From: Desulfobulbaceae bacterium
Lineage (GTDB): Bacteria > Desulfobacterota > Desulfobulbia > Desulfobulbales > Desulfocapsaceae
Reading direction: 5' to 3'
NCBI GenBank assembly: GCA_026988015.1
Contig: JALSMA010000055.1
Span: 1 to 64,000 of the forward strand
Length of the DNA: 64,000 nucleotides
Both the position numbers and the translations under genes were made by a program. The notes under the pieces are model-generated. The model was not told the DNA's origin, made no database searches, and was given only the letters and a program-made list of their open reading frames with translations. Position 1 is the stretch's first letter; the number at the start of each line of letters is the position of its first letter. Shown here one piece after another: positions 55,929 to 64,000 of this stretch.

Positions 55929-56757
55929 CTTTTGCTTCCTTAAGTTTGTTGTCACAAAATTCGGTGTCACTGCAAAAATAATGAACGCTGCCTGTAGTAT
56001 GGATCTCATCGAGAAAGATACCTTCGGCACCACATCGCTTGCAGGATTTACCCTTGAAATCCTCAACTATAAAAGGACGATCGTTGAATTTAAGCGGAGT
56101 GACCCTGGTGTAAGGTGGAATTGCATACAATCTCTTCTCCCTGCCGGCTCCAAAAAGTTGCAATGCAGGCGAATTGTTTAAACGCGCAATGTCATATTTA
56201 GGGATTGGTGATGGATCCATCATGTAGTGACTGTTTATCTCAACAGGATATCTGTTACTAATCCTGCTGTCCCCGTACTGGGAGGTGTCTTCATAGAGAA
56301 GAACCCAGAGTTTAGAGTAATCTGAATCGGCATGGATCTGTTTCTGTTTTGCCATGTCTGGCTCTACCATGGTCAGGACTTCTGGGTAGGGCACCTGAAA
56401 GACCAGGATCTGGTCTTCAGTCAGAGGGTGTTCCGGGATCCTGTGGCGGGTCTGAATAATAGTGGCATCGCGGGTGTTTACAGTTGCTTTAACCCCAGAG
56501 ACAGAGGTGATAAAGTCTCTGATGTTGACTGCATTAACAGACCCGTCACAGCCCTGATCAGTAACTTTGATACAGTCGTCCTCCTGAAGAAGGGAAAGGC
56601 TGATCTGCAGGCCTCCAGTGCCCCACCCTCTTGCAACAGGCATTTCCCGTGAGGAAAAAGGGACTATGTATCCGGGAATAGCCACTGCTTTTAAGAGGTT
56701 CCGTCTGATTTCTTTCTTGGCATCTTCATCAATGAAAGCAAATACTCTTTTAATCAC
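55912..56757 (-). CDS. phnJ: C-P lyase radical SAM subunit PhnJ
   Basis: A 281-residue radical S-adenosylmethionine enzyme that cleaves the carbon-phosphorus bond of ribose 1-methylphosphonate 5-phosphate. I chose GTG 56757, which has AAGGAG eight bases upstream and gives exactly the E. coli length; an ATG ten codons earlier lies inside phnI. Motifs: LKAVAIPGYIVPFSSREMP, GWGTGGLQISLSLL, and the cysteines CKRCGAEG and CSDTEFCDN that carry the iron-sulphur cluster and the catalytic thiol. Confidence 0.95.
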   Translation of the reverse strand: MIKRVFAFIDEDAKKEIRRNLLKAVAIPGYIVPFSSREMPVARGWGTGGLQISLSLLQEDDCIKVTDQGCDGSVNAVNIRDFITSVSGVKATVNTRDATIIQTRHRIPEHPLTEDQILVFQVPYPEVLTMVEPDMAKQKQIHADSDYSKLWVLLYEDTSQYGDSRISNRYPVEINSHYMMDPSPIPKYDIARLNNSPALQLFGAGREKRLYAIPPYTRVTPLKFNDRPFIVEDFKGKSCKRCGAEGIFLDEIHTTGSVHYFCSDTEFCDNKLKEAKDAIER

Positions 56758-57802
56758 TGCAGGAACTCCTTGCCTTATCCAGTACATGAAGATCTGCCTG
56801 GAATGTTACATAATGTGGCAGTTTAAAGTGGTTGGTGAATCCCATTGATTCAATTCCGTCAATATGGTTGATTATAATTTCCGGGTTGGCCGCAATATCT
56901 GCTCCGCCCATACTATACCCTTGGTTGTGTATGGCAAGATCAAGAATTGACATGGATATTGCTCGTGTTTCATTATGACCTAAACAGAACCCGAAACCAT
57001 TACTGAGACGCAGTTTTCCATCCTTCGGGTCTCGTTGAAAACTACCGACTGTTTCGCAGAAAGTCGTTCTTATCTCACCAATTTTTACTTTGCCGTCAGT
57101 AAATGGGTGGGTGAAGGATATTGCGGCCATCCCGGTGCGTAAATCTCCAATGGTTGGATGGACATCTCCATATCCCCTCATGGATGTATAGGCAAAGGCG
57201 AGCATTGATCCTGTTTCTCCACGGGACATTACCTGCATGAGAGCACTGCGCGGATATGGTGGCAGGGGGAACTGCCTTGAAACGTCAACGGCTTCCCCCT
57301 CGGTGTTTTCCAGGAGGAGTACCATATCTCTGTCACGAAGATTATTCAGGGCAGATGGAGCACGAATTACGGATGTTTTTGCTATATCGGATATTTTACC
57401 TCCATCAGAAGACTGGACTTGAAAAAGTCGGATGATATAGTCGCATGATGGTCCCAGTATCTGACCACCATCGATATCTTTGAATGCTGAAGAAATCCGT
57501 CTTGTAATTCTGATATCATCGGAGTTGATCTCTTTTGCAATTCCAGCCCTGCGGCATGTTGAGCGGTGAGCCCTGAGGTAGAAGGCAGCTTCAAGGAGAT
57601 CACCACCACTTCTCAGCAGTGCCTTTACCGCGAGGGCATCACTGTAGAGTGCTCCCTCAGCAATGATTCGGTCACAGGAGTGCGGGAGAGTCGTTAGCAG
57701 GTCTTTTTCGGGAAGCTGTTTTTCCGGTTGAATTCTTTTTTCAAAAAGTCTTTTCGAGGCGTTAATGGCATCTGTTCCGCCTTTTATTGCAACATAACTC
57801 AT
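56750..57802 (-). CDS. phnI: C-P lyase core subunit PhnI
   Basis: A 350-residue protein of the PhnGHIJ core, which displaces adenine from ATP to join ribose triphosphate to the phosphonate. Family motifs include YVAIKGGTDAINASKRLFE at the start, RSALMQVMSRGETGSMLAFAYT-type central sequence, GYGDVHPTIGDLRTG and GFCLGHNETRAISMSILDL. ATG overlaps the phnH stop by 4 bases, and its stop overlaps the phnJ start. Confidence 0.96.
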   Translation of the reverse strand: MSYVAIKGGTDAINASKRLFEKRIQPEKQLPEKDLLTTLPHSCDRIIAEGALYSDALAVKALLRSGGDLLEAAFYLRAHRSTCRRAGIAKEINSDDIRITRRISSAFKDIDGGQILGPSCDYIIRLFQVQSSDGGKISDIAKTSVIRAPSALNNLRDRDMVLLLENTEGEAVDVSRQFPLPPYPRSALMQVMSRGETGSMLAFAYTSMRGYGDVHPTIGDLRTGMAAISFTHPFTDGKVKIGEIRTTFCETVGSFQRDPKDGKLRLSNGFGFCLGHNETRAISMSILDLAIHNQGYSMGGADIAANPEIIINHIDGIESMGFTNHFKLPHYVTFQADLHVLDKARSSCSD

Positions 57803-58365
57803 AATATCTCAACTTTTGTGGTTCTTGGAAGCCCCATGATCTCTTTTTTTGACGAAAGGAAAAAGAGATCAATTCCCATGGGAAAGGATTTGTTTTTCTC
57901 AGCCCGTGCAGTTATGAGTTCTTTTGAGATCGGCAATGTACACTGTTTCATGTTTTTAATTCCCGGTCCACTGAGCTGTACATCAACTCCGGATGAAAAA
58001 TTGTTTACCTCAATCAGGAGTGTTGATGCTTTTTCAGGGTTTTCAGTGTCTCCTGTTTTTGCCACTTCAATTTCTTTCAGACAGGGTTCTCTGCAGAAGA
58101 GGTAATCGGCAGTATTTGAACCACCTTGAGAAGCACCGGTTACAGCTGCAATAAGATCCCAGCTGATATCTATATTGGAATAGAAATAGATAGAGGGATA
58201 GAGCAGGAGCATTGCAGTTGCCAGGATTCCTGAGTTGTCATGAAATTCAATAGAATGTAGGCTTCCGGGGCGTGATATTGCCTGAAGGATGGGACGGAAG
58301 TTTATCCTATTTAGTCGTTCAATATCGCCATGTCTCTTGTTTATTGCATTTTGATTTTCATTCAT
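57799..58365 (-). CDS. phnH: C-P lyase core subunit PhnH
   Basis: A 188-residue subunit that dimerises within the core complex. Family features: RINFRPILQAISRPGSLHSI near the start, then DYLFCREP, and SGPGIKNMKQCTLPIS with FPMGIDLFFLSSKKEIMGLP at the end. Start is ATG 58365, sharing one base with the phnG stop (TGATG). Its stop overlaps phnI by 4 bases. Confidence 0.95.
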   Translation of the reverse strand: MNENQNAINKRHGDIERLNRINFRPILQAISRPGSLHSIEFHDNSGILATAMLLLYPSIYFYSNIDISWDLIAAVTGASQGGSNTADYLFCREPCLKEIEVAKTGDTENPEKASTLLIEVNNFSSGVDVQLSGPGIKNMKQCTLPISKELITARAEKNKSFPMGIDLFFLSSKKEIMGLPRTTKVEIL

Positions 58366-58778
58366 CACATTAGATCAAAGTTAACACGGGTGGCGTTAAC
58401 TTCTGCTGCCTCCTTGCAGCACCGGTTATGGTGATTGTTTTTGCCGCTTCTGACAAGTTCAGCGATGGCCCTTTGTTCAATACCAGATGCCCAGGCACCA
58501 TCAAGAACCGCCATGTGGAAAACTGTGTCCTGTTCTGTATCCATGGTCATTGCCCAACCTTCGCACTGATTAACCCTGACTATTACGGAAACCACCAGAA
58601 TCTCTCCACCGTAAAATTTTCCATGGTTAACAGGATCATTAACCGGCAAAAGAAGTGTTTGGGCCACCGGTCTCTGGAGTGTTTCAACATTGTGCTGTGC
58701 CTGAATTTTGGTACTGAGTTTAATTATCTGCTCAGGTTCAGTCTGCTGAAGATAGAAATTAAGATCTTCACGGTTCAT
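58365..58778 (-). CDS. phnG: C-P lyase core subunit PhnG
   Basis: A 137-residue member of the PhnGHI complex. Motifs: QRPVAQTLLLPVNDPVNHGKFYGGEIL with VRVNQCEGWAMTMDTEQD, and an AVLDGAWASGIEQRAIAELV stretch. A good ribosome site (AAGGAA) precedes the ATG. It follows phnE after 156 bases, the largest gap in the operon, where a weak internal promoter could sit though none is evident. Confidence 0.93.
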   Translation of the reverse strand: MNREDLNFYLQQTEPEQIIKLSTKIQAQHNVETLQRPVAQTLLLPVNDPVNHGKFYGGEILVVSVIVRVNQCEGWAMTMDTEQDTVFHMAVLDGAWASGIEQRAIAELVRSGKNNHHNRCCKEAAEVNATRVNFDLM

Positions 58779-58934
58779 TGTATTTCCTTAAGGATAGTTT
58801 GATTTTTCCAACTAGGAAGCTGTCCGGAAATACCTTTCTCCCAAACTATTCGTTATCTCTGGGGAATGATGCTCGGAATATCAGCTCTACGCCTGCGCTT
58901 ATTTTACAGAAATGCCTGTTCTCAGACAAAACTC

Positions 58935-59792
58935 CTAAATGTATTTTCTTCTGATAGCAGCACTGATCTTGTCAATAATCCACACTGTGACCACGATGAT
59001 GAAAATAATTGTACTGACTGCACTATTTTCAAATGACCGGATTTTGTCAAAAAGAAAAAAACCGATTCCTCCAGCGCCGACAAAACCAAGTATTGACGCA
59101 CTTCTTACATCGGATTCAAAACGATAAAGGACCATGGAAACGAAATGGGGCATAGTTTGTGGCAGTACAGCGTATAAAATTACTTTTGGAAAACTTGCAC
59201 CTGTTGCTACTATAGCTTCGACTGGACCAGGGTCGATGGATTCGTTCCCTTCAGCAAGGAGTTTTGTGAGAACGCCGCCGGTATGGATTCCAAGTGCCAG
59301 GATTCCTGCCATGGGGCCAAGGCCAATTGCAGAAATAAAGAGGAGTGCCCATATGATTTCATTGATTGATCTGAAAATATTGGCCAGAAATATGGATACT
59401 CCATAAATCGCATGACGCATCAGACGGTGGAAGGCACTGTTCCGCGGAAACAAAATTGTCAGAATATTACGCGATGCCAGGAGAGAGAGAGGGAATGCGA
59501 TCATTATGGAAAGTATCAAAGCGACAAATGCCATTTCGATTGTTTCCACCATGGCATCTAGGTATAGCCTGAGGTCACTTCCAATAACCTGAGGAGGAAA
59601 AAAACTGGAACCTTCAATGTCAGGATTTCCTGACATATAAGACTGCATGTTGTGCCATCCCTGGAAAAGTCCTTCAAGGTTCATTTCAGTATTCTGCCAG
59701 CTGATAATGAAGATTAGTGTGAGGAAAACCAAGGGAGAAATGTACTGAAATGTGAAGGGTGATGCCTCCTTTTTCAGTTGAGCCAGATTCAT
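58935..59792 (-). CDS. phnE: Phosphonate ABC transporter permease
   Basis: A 285-residue inner-membrane permease with about six hydrophobic helices (near 22-38, 85-110, 135-160, 160-180, 205-230 and 255-276). The coupling loop typical of the family is LLAEGNESIDPGPVEAIVATG followed by GASFPKVILYAVLPQTMPHFV. A single permease gene, whereas some operons carry two phnE. AAGGAT precedes the ATG. It works with PhnC and PhnD. Confidence 0.95.
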   Translation of the reverse strand: MNLAQLKKEASPFTFQYISPLVFLTLIFIISWQNTEMNLEGLFQGWHNMQSYMSGNPDIEGSSFFPPQVIGSDLRLYLDAMVETIEMAFVALILSIMIAFPLSLLASRNILTILFPRNSAFHRLMRHAIYGVSIFLANIFRSINEIIWALLFISAIGLGPMAGILALGIHTGGVLTKLLAEGNESIDPGPVEAIVATGASFPKVILYAVLPQTMPHFVSMVLYRFESDVRSASILGFVGAGGIGFFLFDKIRSFENSAVSTIIFIIVVTVWIIDKISAAIRRKYI

Positions 59793-59897
59793 AATTATCC
59801 TTATGATGTCTTGAAACTGTAGAGAGTAGCATCCGCTGCTGCCGATGGAACAGGCAGCGCGGAAAAAGTCTGTAATAGAGAATGGGGTGCCGGTTTA

Positions 59898-60776
59898 TTA
59901 TTGTTTTGCGATTTTCTTCTCTTTGAGTGCTTTTTTTACGGCGATGAGAGTTCGAATAGAATCGTACATGGAATCGGTTGCCGGGATGTATCCGGATATC
60001 TTCAGCTTGTCCAGCCCGTCTGTATCAGAGTAAGATACGAAAGCCTGCTGGATCGCACTTTTTAAGGACGCAGGGAGTCCTTTGCGGACAGCCATGGGTG
60101 CTGCCGGGATGAGATCAGATGTCCAGATTGTGTTGAAATCCGACTTCTGCCACTGTTTACCAAGGCCACGGTTGAAGTCCAGATCATTTGTGGAGGCTGC
60201 AGCAATTTTACCAGCTTTAATGGAAAGAATGGAAGCTTCGTGGCTTCCGGAATAAATTACTTTACTGAAATATTGCTGAGGATCTATGTTGATTTTGTTA
60301 AAATAGACTGTCGGGACGAGGGTTCCTGATGTGGAGTGAGGATCTGTGAAAGCCCATGTCTTTCCCTGGAGGTCTTCGATTGTTTTCAGGCCGGATCCTT
60401 TTTTGGACAGAATAAGTCCATGATAGCCTGGGGTACCATTTAGATCTTTTTCAAGAACAATTGCCTCGGCCCCAGCTCGGTTGGCTGCTTCTACATAAGA
60501 TTTGGGTCCCAGGTAGGCAATGTCAACATGTCCAAACTGCATTCCGGTGATAACGCCGGCATAATCTCCTGCAACCTGTAACTTGACCTTCAGTCCCAGT
60601 TCCTTTTCCAGGTGTTGTACCAGGCTGCCAAAACTGTTGGACATATTCCGGGAAGAGGCAATAGGAATAACACCAAATGTCAGTTGCTTCGGCCATGTTT
60701 CCTTTGCCTGTACTGTGGTTGCAAGGATGATGTTAAGTAATAATAGCGTACTGAGATAAAGAAAAGATTTTTTCAT
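59898..60776 (-). CDS. phnD: Phosphonate ABC transporter substrate-binding protein
   Basis: A 292-residue periplasmic binding protein with a signal peptide (hydrophobic 6-22, cleavage likely after VQA near 24). Family motifs: LTFGVIPIASSRNMSNSFG, MQFGHVDIAYLGPKSYVEA, TWAFTDPHSTSGTLVPTVYF and IYSGSHEASILSIKAGKIA. It would deliver phosphonates to PhnE. A strong AGGAG precedes the ATG. 37 bases follow phnC. Confidence 0.95.
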   Translation of the reverse strand: MKKSFLYLSTLLLLNIILATTVQAKETWPKQLTFGVIPIASSRNMSNSFGSLVQHLEKELGLKVKLQVAGDYAGVITGMQFGHVDIAYLGPKSYVEAANRAGAEAIVLEKDLNGTPGYHGLILSKKGSGLKTIEDLQGKTWAFTDPHSTSGTLVPTVYFNKINIDPQQYFSKVIYSGSHEASILSIKAGKIAAASTNDLDFNRGLGKQWQKSDFNTIWTSDLIPAAPMAVRKGLPASLKSAIQQAFVSYSDTDGLDKLKISGYIPATDSMYDSIRTLIAVKKALKEKKIAKQ

Positions 60777-60813
60777 TGTAATACTCCTCTAAAAATATGT
60801 TAAGTAGCATGCC

Positions 60814-61662
60814 CTATGCAGCTACTTTAGGTATTGGATTGAACTGATTGATATTAGGACAATGTTTGCTCGGTATGTTGCTCCATGTATCAGGGATGGT
60901 ATCCTCCTCTGAGGGTAGATGATTATTCATGCCTGTCTGGTAAATTCTTTCCAAGGTTTCTTTAGTTAATTGCTGGGCTGTACCATCAAAAACTATGTTC
61001 TGGTCCGCTACTCCAACTATTCTGTTGCAATAACTTTTTGCAAAATCGATATGGTGGAGGTTGCTTACTATGGTGACTTGGTATTTTTCATTGATCCTCC
61101 AGAGGATGTCCATCACCTGAACAGCACTTTTGGGGTCAAGGGCTGCAATGGGTTCGTCTGCAAGGAGAATTTCAGCCTCCTGAGCCAGGGCTCTGGCTAT
61201 TGCCACCCTCTGTCTCTGTCCCCCCGAAAGCTCATCGCAGCGTTTCATTGCAATCTGTTCTATTCCTACGGTTTCCATGTACTCCCACGCTTTTTCAAGA
61301 TCAGCATTACTGTAGTGGCGGATGGCAGCACGTTGGATTGAAATGGATTTCAACATGCCACTCATTACGTTATGAAGGACACTGAGCCGGTTGACAAGAT
61401 TATAACCTTGAAAAATAAATCCTATCCTCGAGCGCATTTCTCTGAGTTTTTTTGATGAAATGGTTGAGATATTGTTTCCAAGCACATGATATGGACCGCC
61501 GGTTATGGTTACATTGGCAATCATTGAAGTAAGTAATGTGGATTTTCCAGCTCCAGAGAGTCCTATTATCCCGACAAATTCACCTTTGGATATTTCAAGG
61601 TTGATGTTTTTTAATACCGTTTCATGCTGGTATCCGAGGTTGACGTTATCAAGATGTATCAT
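60814..61662 (-). CDS. phnC: Phosphonate ABC transporter ATPase
   Basis: A 282-residue ATPase energising phosphonate import. Walker A GLSGAGKSTLLTSM, Q-loop FIFQGYNLV, signature CDELSGGQRQRVAIARAL, Walker B LLADEPIAALDPKSA and the switch His in SNLHHIDFA are intact. The last 30 residues or so (from LPSEEDT) extend beyond the usual end. AGGGAG precedes the ATG. First gene of the leftward phn operon. Confidence 0.95.
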   Translation of the reverse strand: MIHLDNVNLGYQHETVLKNINLEISKGEFVGIIGLSGAGKSTLLTSMIANVTITGGPYHVLGNNISTISSKKLREMRSRIGFIFQGYNLVNRLSVLHNVMSGMLKSISIQRAAIRHYSNADLEKAWEYMETVGIEQIAMKRCDELSGGQRQRVAIARALAQEAEILLADEPIAALDPKSAVQVMDILWRINEKYQVTIVSNLHHIDFAKSYCNRIVGVADQNIVFDGTAQQLTKETLERIYQTGMNNHLPSEEDTIPDTWSNIPSKHCPNINQFNPIPKVAA

Positions 61663-61975
61663 TGTGCACTCCCTGAAGATGTGTTGCTGCTCAATTGTTT
61701 GTTATCCTGTTTGTAAGTGTGCCTATGAAAACAGAGGAGTTTTAGTAAAACGTTCAGGTCCGGTTCTGGTGATGTTAAAAAATGATTAGATTTGTGTTTA
61801 TCTGGGAGAGTGGATGGTGGAAGTGAAATGTTGTTACAGTTTCATGATCTTCTAATGTGCAGCTAATAAAAAACAAATACAGAACTGTTATTGTGTGTTT
61901 TTTTAAGAGTTCACGACAGGAGAATCCTGCCGTCTTGTACAAGTCACTTCTGGCGCTAAGAACTGAGGGGAAAAA
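61663..61975 (-). other. Divergent control region of the phn operon and the small cysteine-protein gene
   Basis: 313 AT-rich bases between phnC (leftward) and the 64-residue gene (rightward). Promoters for both should lie here. A minus-strand string at 61833-61850 (AGATCATGAAACTGTAAC) partly resembles a PhoB box, but the match is weak and no -10 is well placed beyond it. A T run at 61903-61910 follows a GT-rich stretch. Confidence 0.4.
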
Positions 61976-62170
61976 ATGGATGCGGAAAAGAAAAGAGATG
62001 TTCTAGAGCTGGCACTCGAAAAAGCTGCCAAGATTATATGTAATCTTAAATGTGGTCTTTGTCCTCTCCGCGAGGAGGACTTTACCGGCTGTTCTTATGT
62101 ATGTGATGAAGGTATCCGTCCCTGGCGCTGCTGGGTAGCTCATTTGAGGGAGCGATCTTCAACAGTCTAA
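61976..62170 (+). CDS. Small cysteine-rich protein of unknown function
   Basis: A 64-residue protein with a good ribosome site (AGGGGA, eight bases before ATG). An N-terminal helix (AEKKRDVLELALEKAAKII) leads into six cysteines spaced C-x3-C-x2-C, C-x3-C and then C before W (CNLKCGLCP, CSYVCDEG, RCW). That pattern suggests a zinc or iron-sulphur site. No family recognised. Its stop overlaps the convergent DUF1045 stop by three bases. Divergent from phnC, so possibly tied to phosphonate use. Confidence 0.7.
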   Translation: MDAEKKRDVLELALEKAAKIICNLKCGLCPLREEDFTGCSYVCDEGIRPWRCWVAHLRERSSTV

Positions 62171-62880
62171 GGGGAGGGGGTGCTGGAACTGGAAGTTTGA
62201 AATGAATATCTCTTGCTGAAGACGAAATGCCGTCCTGGCTGTGGCTCAACACAGAGGGTAATGCTGTCAATCGTAATACTCTTGTGAAGGATAGGAGCGA
62301 AATGGTCAGTAAGAGCCGCCTTGATCAGTTGTCTTTTTGATAAATCCCGTAATGTGTCGCTCAATGTTATATGAAAGCGGAACTGATTGAGAACATATGG
62401 GTATCCCCATATTTTGAGGTTCAGTTCCTGCTCAGGGGTCAGTTTTCTTTTCCTTCGACTGGCAATCTCAGCACTTGAGAGCGGTGCTCTGAAGTGGTCG
62501 AAGTGCTGAACCGTATCGGCAGCAAGTTCTGAAAGTTGCGTAGACTGCTTTTTCGGACAAAGACAGAAAAAATTTCCTATATTCCTCAGCTCCAATGGAG
62601 AAGTTGGAAATTGCTGTCGGGATGATGCAAAGTTTTTGAGACTGTCCTTCAGTCGTGGTAACAGGTTGTTGTCAGAAAGGGTGAAGGGTGGTTTTAATGT
62701 GGCATGAAATCCGTAGCGCCTTGGTGTTTTGGTAACTTGACGGTGAAATTCCCTTGAAATTCCAAGATGGGAATTCAGTGATATTTTCATATCTTTCAAA
62801 GCATCGCGCCCAATCCAACTGCTCCCAAGTTCCCAGAGCAGAGAGTGAGGATTGGGGGTGAAGTAAAGAGCAAATCGCAT
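62167..62880 (-). CDS. DUF1045 (phosphonate-operon associated) 2H phosphoesterase-like protein
   Basis: A 237-residue protein from ATG 62880, with AGGAAG nine bases upstream; the frame is open to 62946 but those residues are not in the family. Both His-x-Thr motifs of the 2H phosphoesterase fold are present: RYGFHATLKPPF near residue 60 and QFRFHITLS near 180. DUF1045 proteins are found with phn genes and are thought to act on a phosphorylated ribose intermediate or a by-product. Here it is near phnC but on the same strand as the operon, upstream of it and separated by the small cysteine-protein gene. Confidence 0.87.
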   Translation of the reverse strand: MRFALYFTPNPHSLLWELGSSWIGRDALKDMKISLNSHLGISREFHRQVTKTPRRYGFHATLKPPFTLSDNNLLPRLKDSLKNFASSRQQFPTSPLELRNIGNFFCLCPKKQSTQLSELAADTVQHFDHFRAPLSSAEIASRRKRKLTPEQELNLKIWGYPYVLNQFRFHITLSDTLRDLSKRQLIKAALTDHFAPILHKSITIDSITLCVEPQPGRHFVFSKRYSFQTSSSSTPSP

Positions 62881-63067
62881 GGGGGATGTCTTCCTGGGAG
62901 ATGAATTTGAAGTATTGAATATTCTACTATGGTAGGCTAGTACCATGTAGTTATTAGAAAACCGTTACCAGCTGATTAGGGAATTGAAAAAAAGAAACTT
63001 ATTAACACAATTCCTCAGTGTACCCTCGGAGGAGAGACACTGGTTTGTGTATATTCTGTGGGAACTT

Positions 63068-64000
63068 TCATATTCCGGGACAGAGTGACTGAACCCCCTG
63101 CCACAGCAGTTTTAGTTTTTTTGCCGAGACCTTGTTGCCACCTTTGAGTTCAGGTGCAAAGATGGTGACGCGATAATCATTTATCATAGTTTGATAATGG
63201 TCCAGAGCCTCTCTGCATTCTGCAGGCAGGGAGTATGACTCTTTTTGAGAAGCAACCTTTAATTTGTCAATGTACGGTTGCAGTTGCTCCGCCTTTTTCA
63301 GGTCTTTTGCTGGGTTGGCGTGGGCTCGTTCAATGCGTATCATCAGAGCCTTGCAGTATCGAATGCAATCTGAGATATCACTACTCAACCTAGTGTTTAT
63401 TGTAAAGTCTGCAGGGAGAATTTCCTCAAGCAACTGCTGGTATTCATTGTAGCGTTTATTGTCGTAGAAATGGCTTTGTTTGGCAAGTGTTGCAAATTTC
63501 AGGATATGTTCCGACACCTCTTTTCGTTGTCGTAATATTGTCAGGAGTTCATCACAGATCTCCTGACCTTTTCGGTAGAGTCCAAGTTTGCTGACATTGT
63601 GTATCTCAGCGTCAAATATATCCTTTTCAGGGATTGTTTCAAGTTGCCGGGTGAAGATTTGTCTCAGGATAAAGTTAAGGAGAGCGTCTGTGGCCTTCGT
63701 CCTGTTACCGGATTCCATGATAAACCAGTCACTGGAAGGGCCTGATAACGTTGTGTGACAATATTTTTTTAAACTCTTAAACTGTTCTTTAAACTGTAAC
63801 TGGTAGAGGTACAGGACTCCGGAAATGTTATGTCTGGCAGCTTTTTCTTTGTCGGTATCAAAACAGAGAGTAACTCCGCCTCGGTTTTTCTCAAGTCGCA
63901 GATAAGGATAGAGGTATCCTGCAATGTCACCATTGCTGCTGAACAAGGGGATATGACGTGGCAAGTCAGAAAAATCCCATGTGGTGAAAAAACGGTCTTT
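63068..64000 (-). CDS. hrpA: HrpA-type ATP-dependent RNA helicase, C-terminal part (runs off right edge)
   Basis: 310 residues, open to the last base of the window, so the 5' part including the DEAH helicase domain is outside. The segment matches the C-terminal DUF3418 domain of HrpA helicases: TTWDFSDLPR near the edge, GGVTLCFDTDKEKAARHNISGVLYLY, DCIRYCKALMIRIERA with NPAKDL, and the closing VTIFAPELKGGNKVSAKKL. HrpA processes mRNA and resolves stalled ribosomes in E. coli. No start can be given. Confidence 0.85.
   Translation of the reverse strand, partial: KDRFFTTWDFSDLPRHIPLFSSNGDIAGYLYPYLRLEKNRGGVTLCFDTDKEKAARHNISGVLYLYQLQFKEQFKSLKKYCHTTLSGPSSDWFIMESGNRTKATDALLNFILRQIFTRQLETIPEKDIFDAEIHNVSKLGLYRKGQEICDELLTILRQRKEVSEHILKFATLAKQSHFYDNKRYNEYQQLLEEILPADFTINTRLSSDISDCIRYCKALMIRIERAHANPAKDLKKAEQLQPYIDKLKVASQKESYSLPAECREALDHYQTMINDYRVTIFAPELKGGNKVSAKKLKLLWQGVQSLCPGI

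Noticed and set aside
61833-61850. Possible PhoB box upstream of phnC on the minus strand
   Set aside because: About 10 of 14 informative bases match the direct-repeat consensus, only the second half is good, and no -10 lies at the right distance. Pho control remains plausible but is not shown.

Overview
The window reads as a chromosomal segment of a Gram-negative anaerobe of the Desulfobacterota, most like the Desulfobulbales group. This is an inference from gene content: lipoprotein signals and KdsB (lipopolysaccharide Kdo) show an outer membrane. A lactate-dehydrogenase-type malate dehydrogenase, a class III fructose bisphosphatase, a long CofD-like protein and many hybrid sensor kinases fit that group. 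No rRNA, tRNA or CRISPR was recognised.

Layout. 0-0.4 kb: end of an IS3-type insertion sequence running off the left edge. 0.6-7 kb: a chemoreceptor, a multi-domain hybrid kinase and a translationally coupled response regulator with a c-di-GMP phosphodiesterase (HD-GYP) domain. 7-13 kb: an exported protein of unknown function, thiL with a small coupled partner, a dCMP-deaminase-like enzyme, a solute-binding lipoprotein and an alpha/beta hydrolase. 13-16 kb: a membrane class III nucleotide cyclase coupled to a helical-repeat lipoprotein. 16-20 kb: class III fructose-1,6-bisphosphatase followed by a GlpX-like protein whose metal site looks destroyed. 20-26 kb: housekeeping genes (YchJ-like, DUF299 regulator of PEP synthase/PPDK, queuosine-tRNA mannosyltransferase-like glycosyltransferase, shikimate kinase, gpmI, cold-shock protein with a clear terminator). 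26-35.5 kb: a phosphorylase-like protein overlapping a sensor kinase gene, glgB, YqgE, a YkgJ-type cysteine protein and rlmH.

35.5-47.9 kb is a leftward signalling island: HD-GYP regulator, periplasmic repeat protein, GGDEF-EAL protein, PilJ-type sensor kinase, the wreck of a REC-GGDEF protein and a large hybrid kinase. The first five are separated by -4 to +18 bases and probably form one operon. The repeat protein is the most novel item: 16 helical units arranged as two eight-unit halves duplicated with a period of about 290 residues.

48-53 kb: rsmJ, kdsB, mdh and a 773-residue CofD/YvcK-like protein. 53-62 kb: a leftward phosphonate uptake and C-P lyase operon, phnCDEGHIJKLM, followed across a divergent promoter region by a small cysteine-rich protein gene and a DUF1045 (2H phosphoesterase) gene. 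The right edge cuts an hrpA-type helicase gene, leaving its C-terminal domain.
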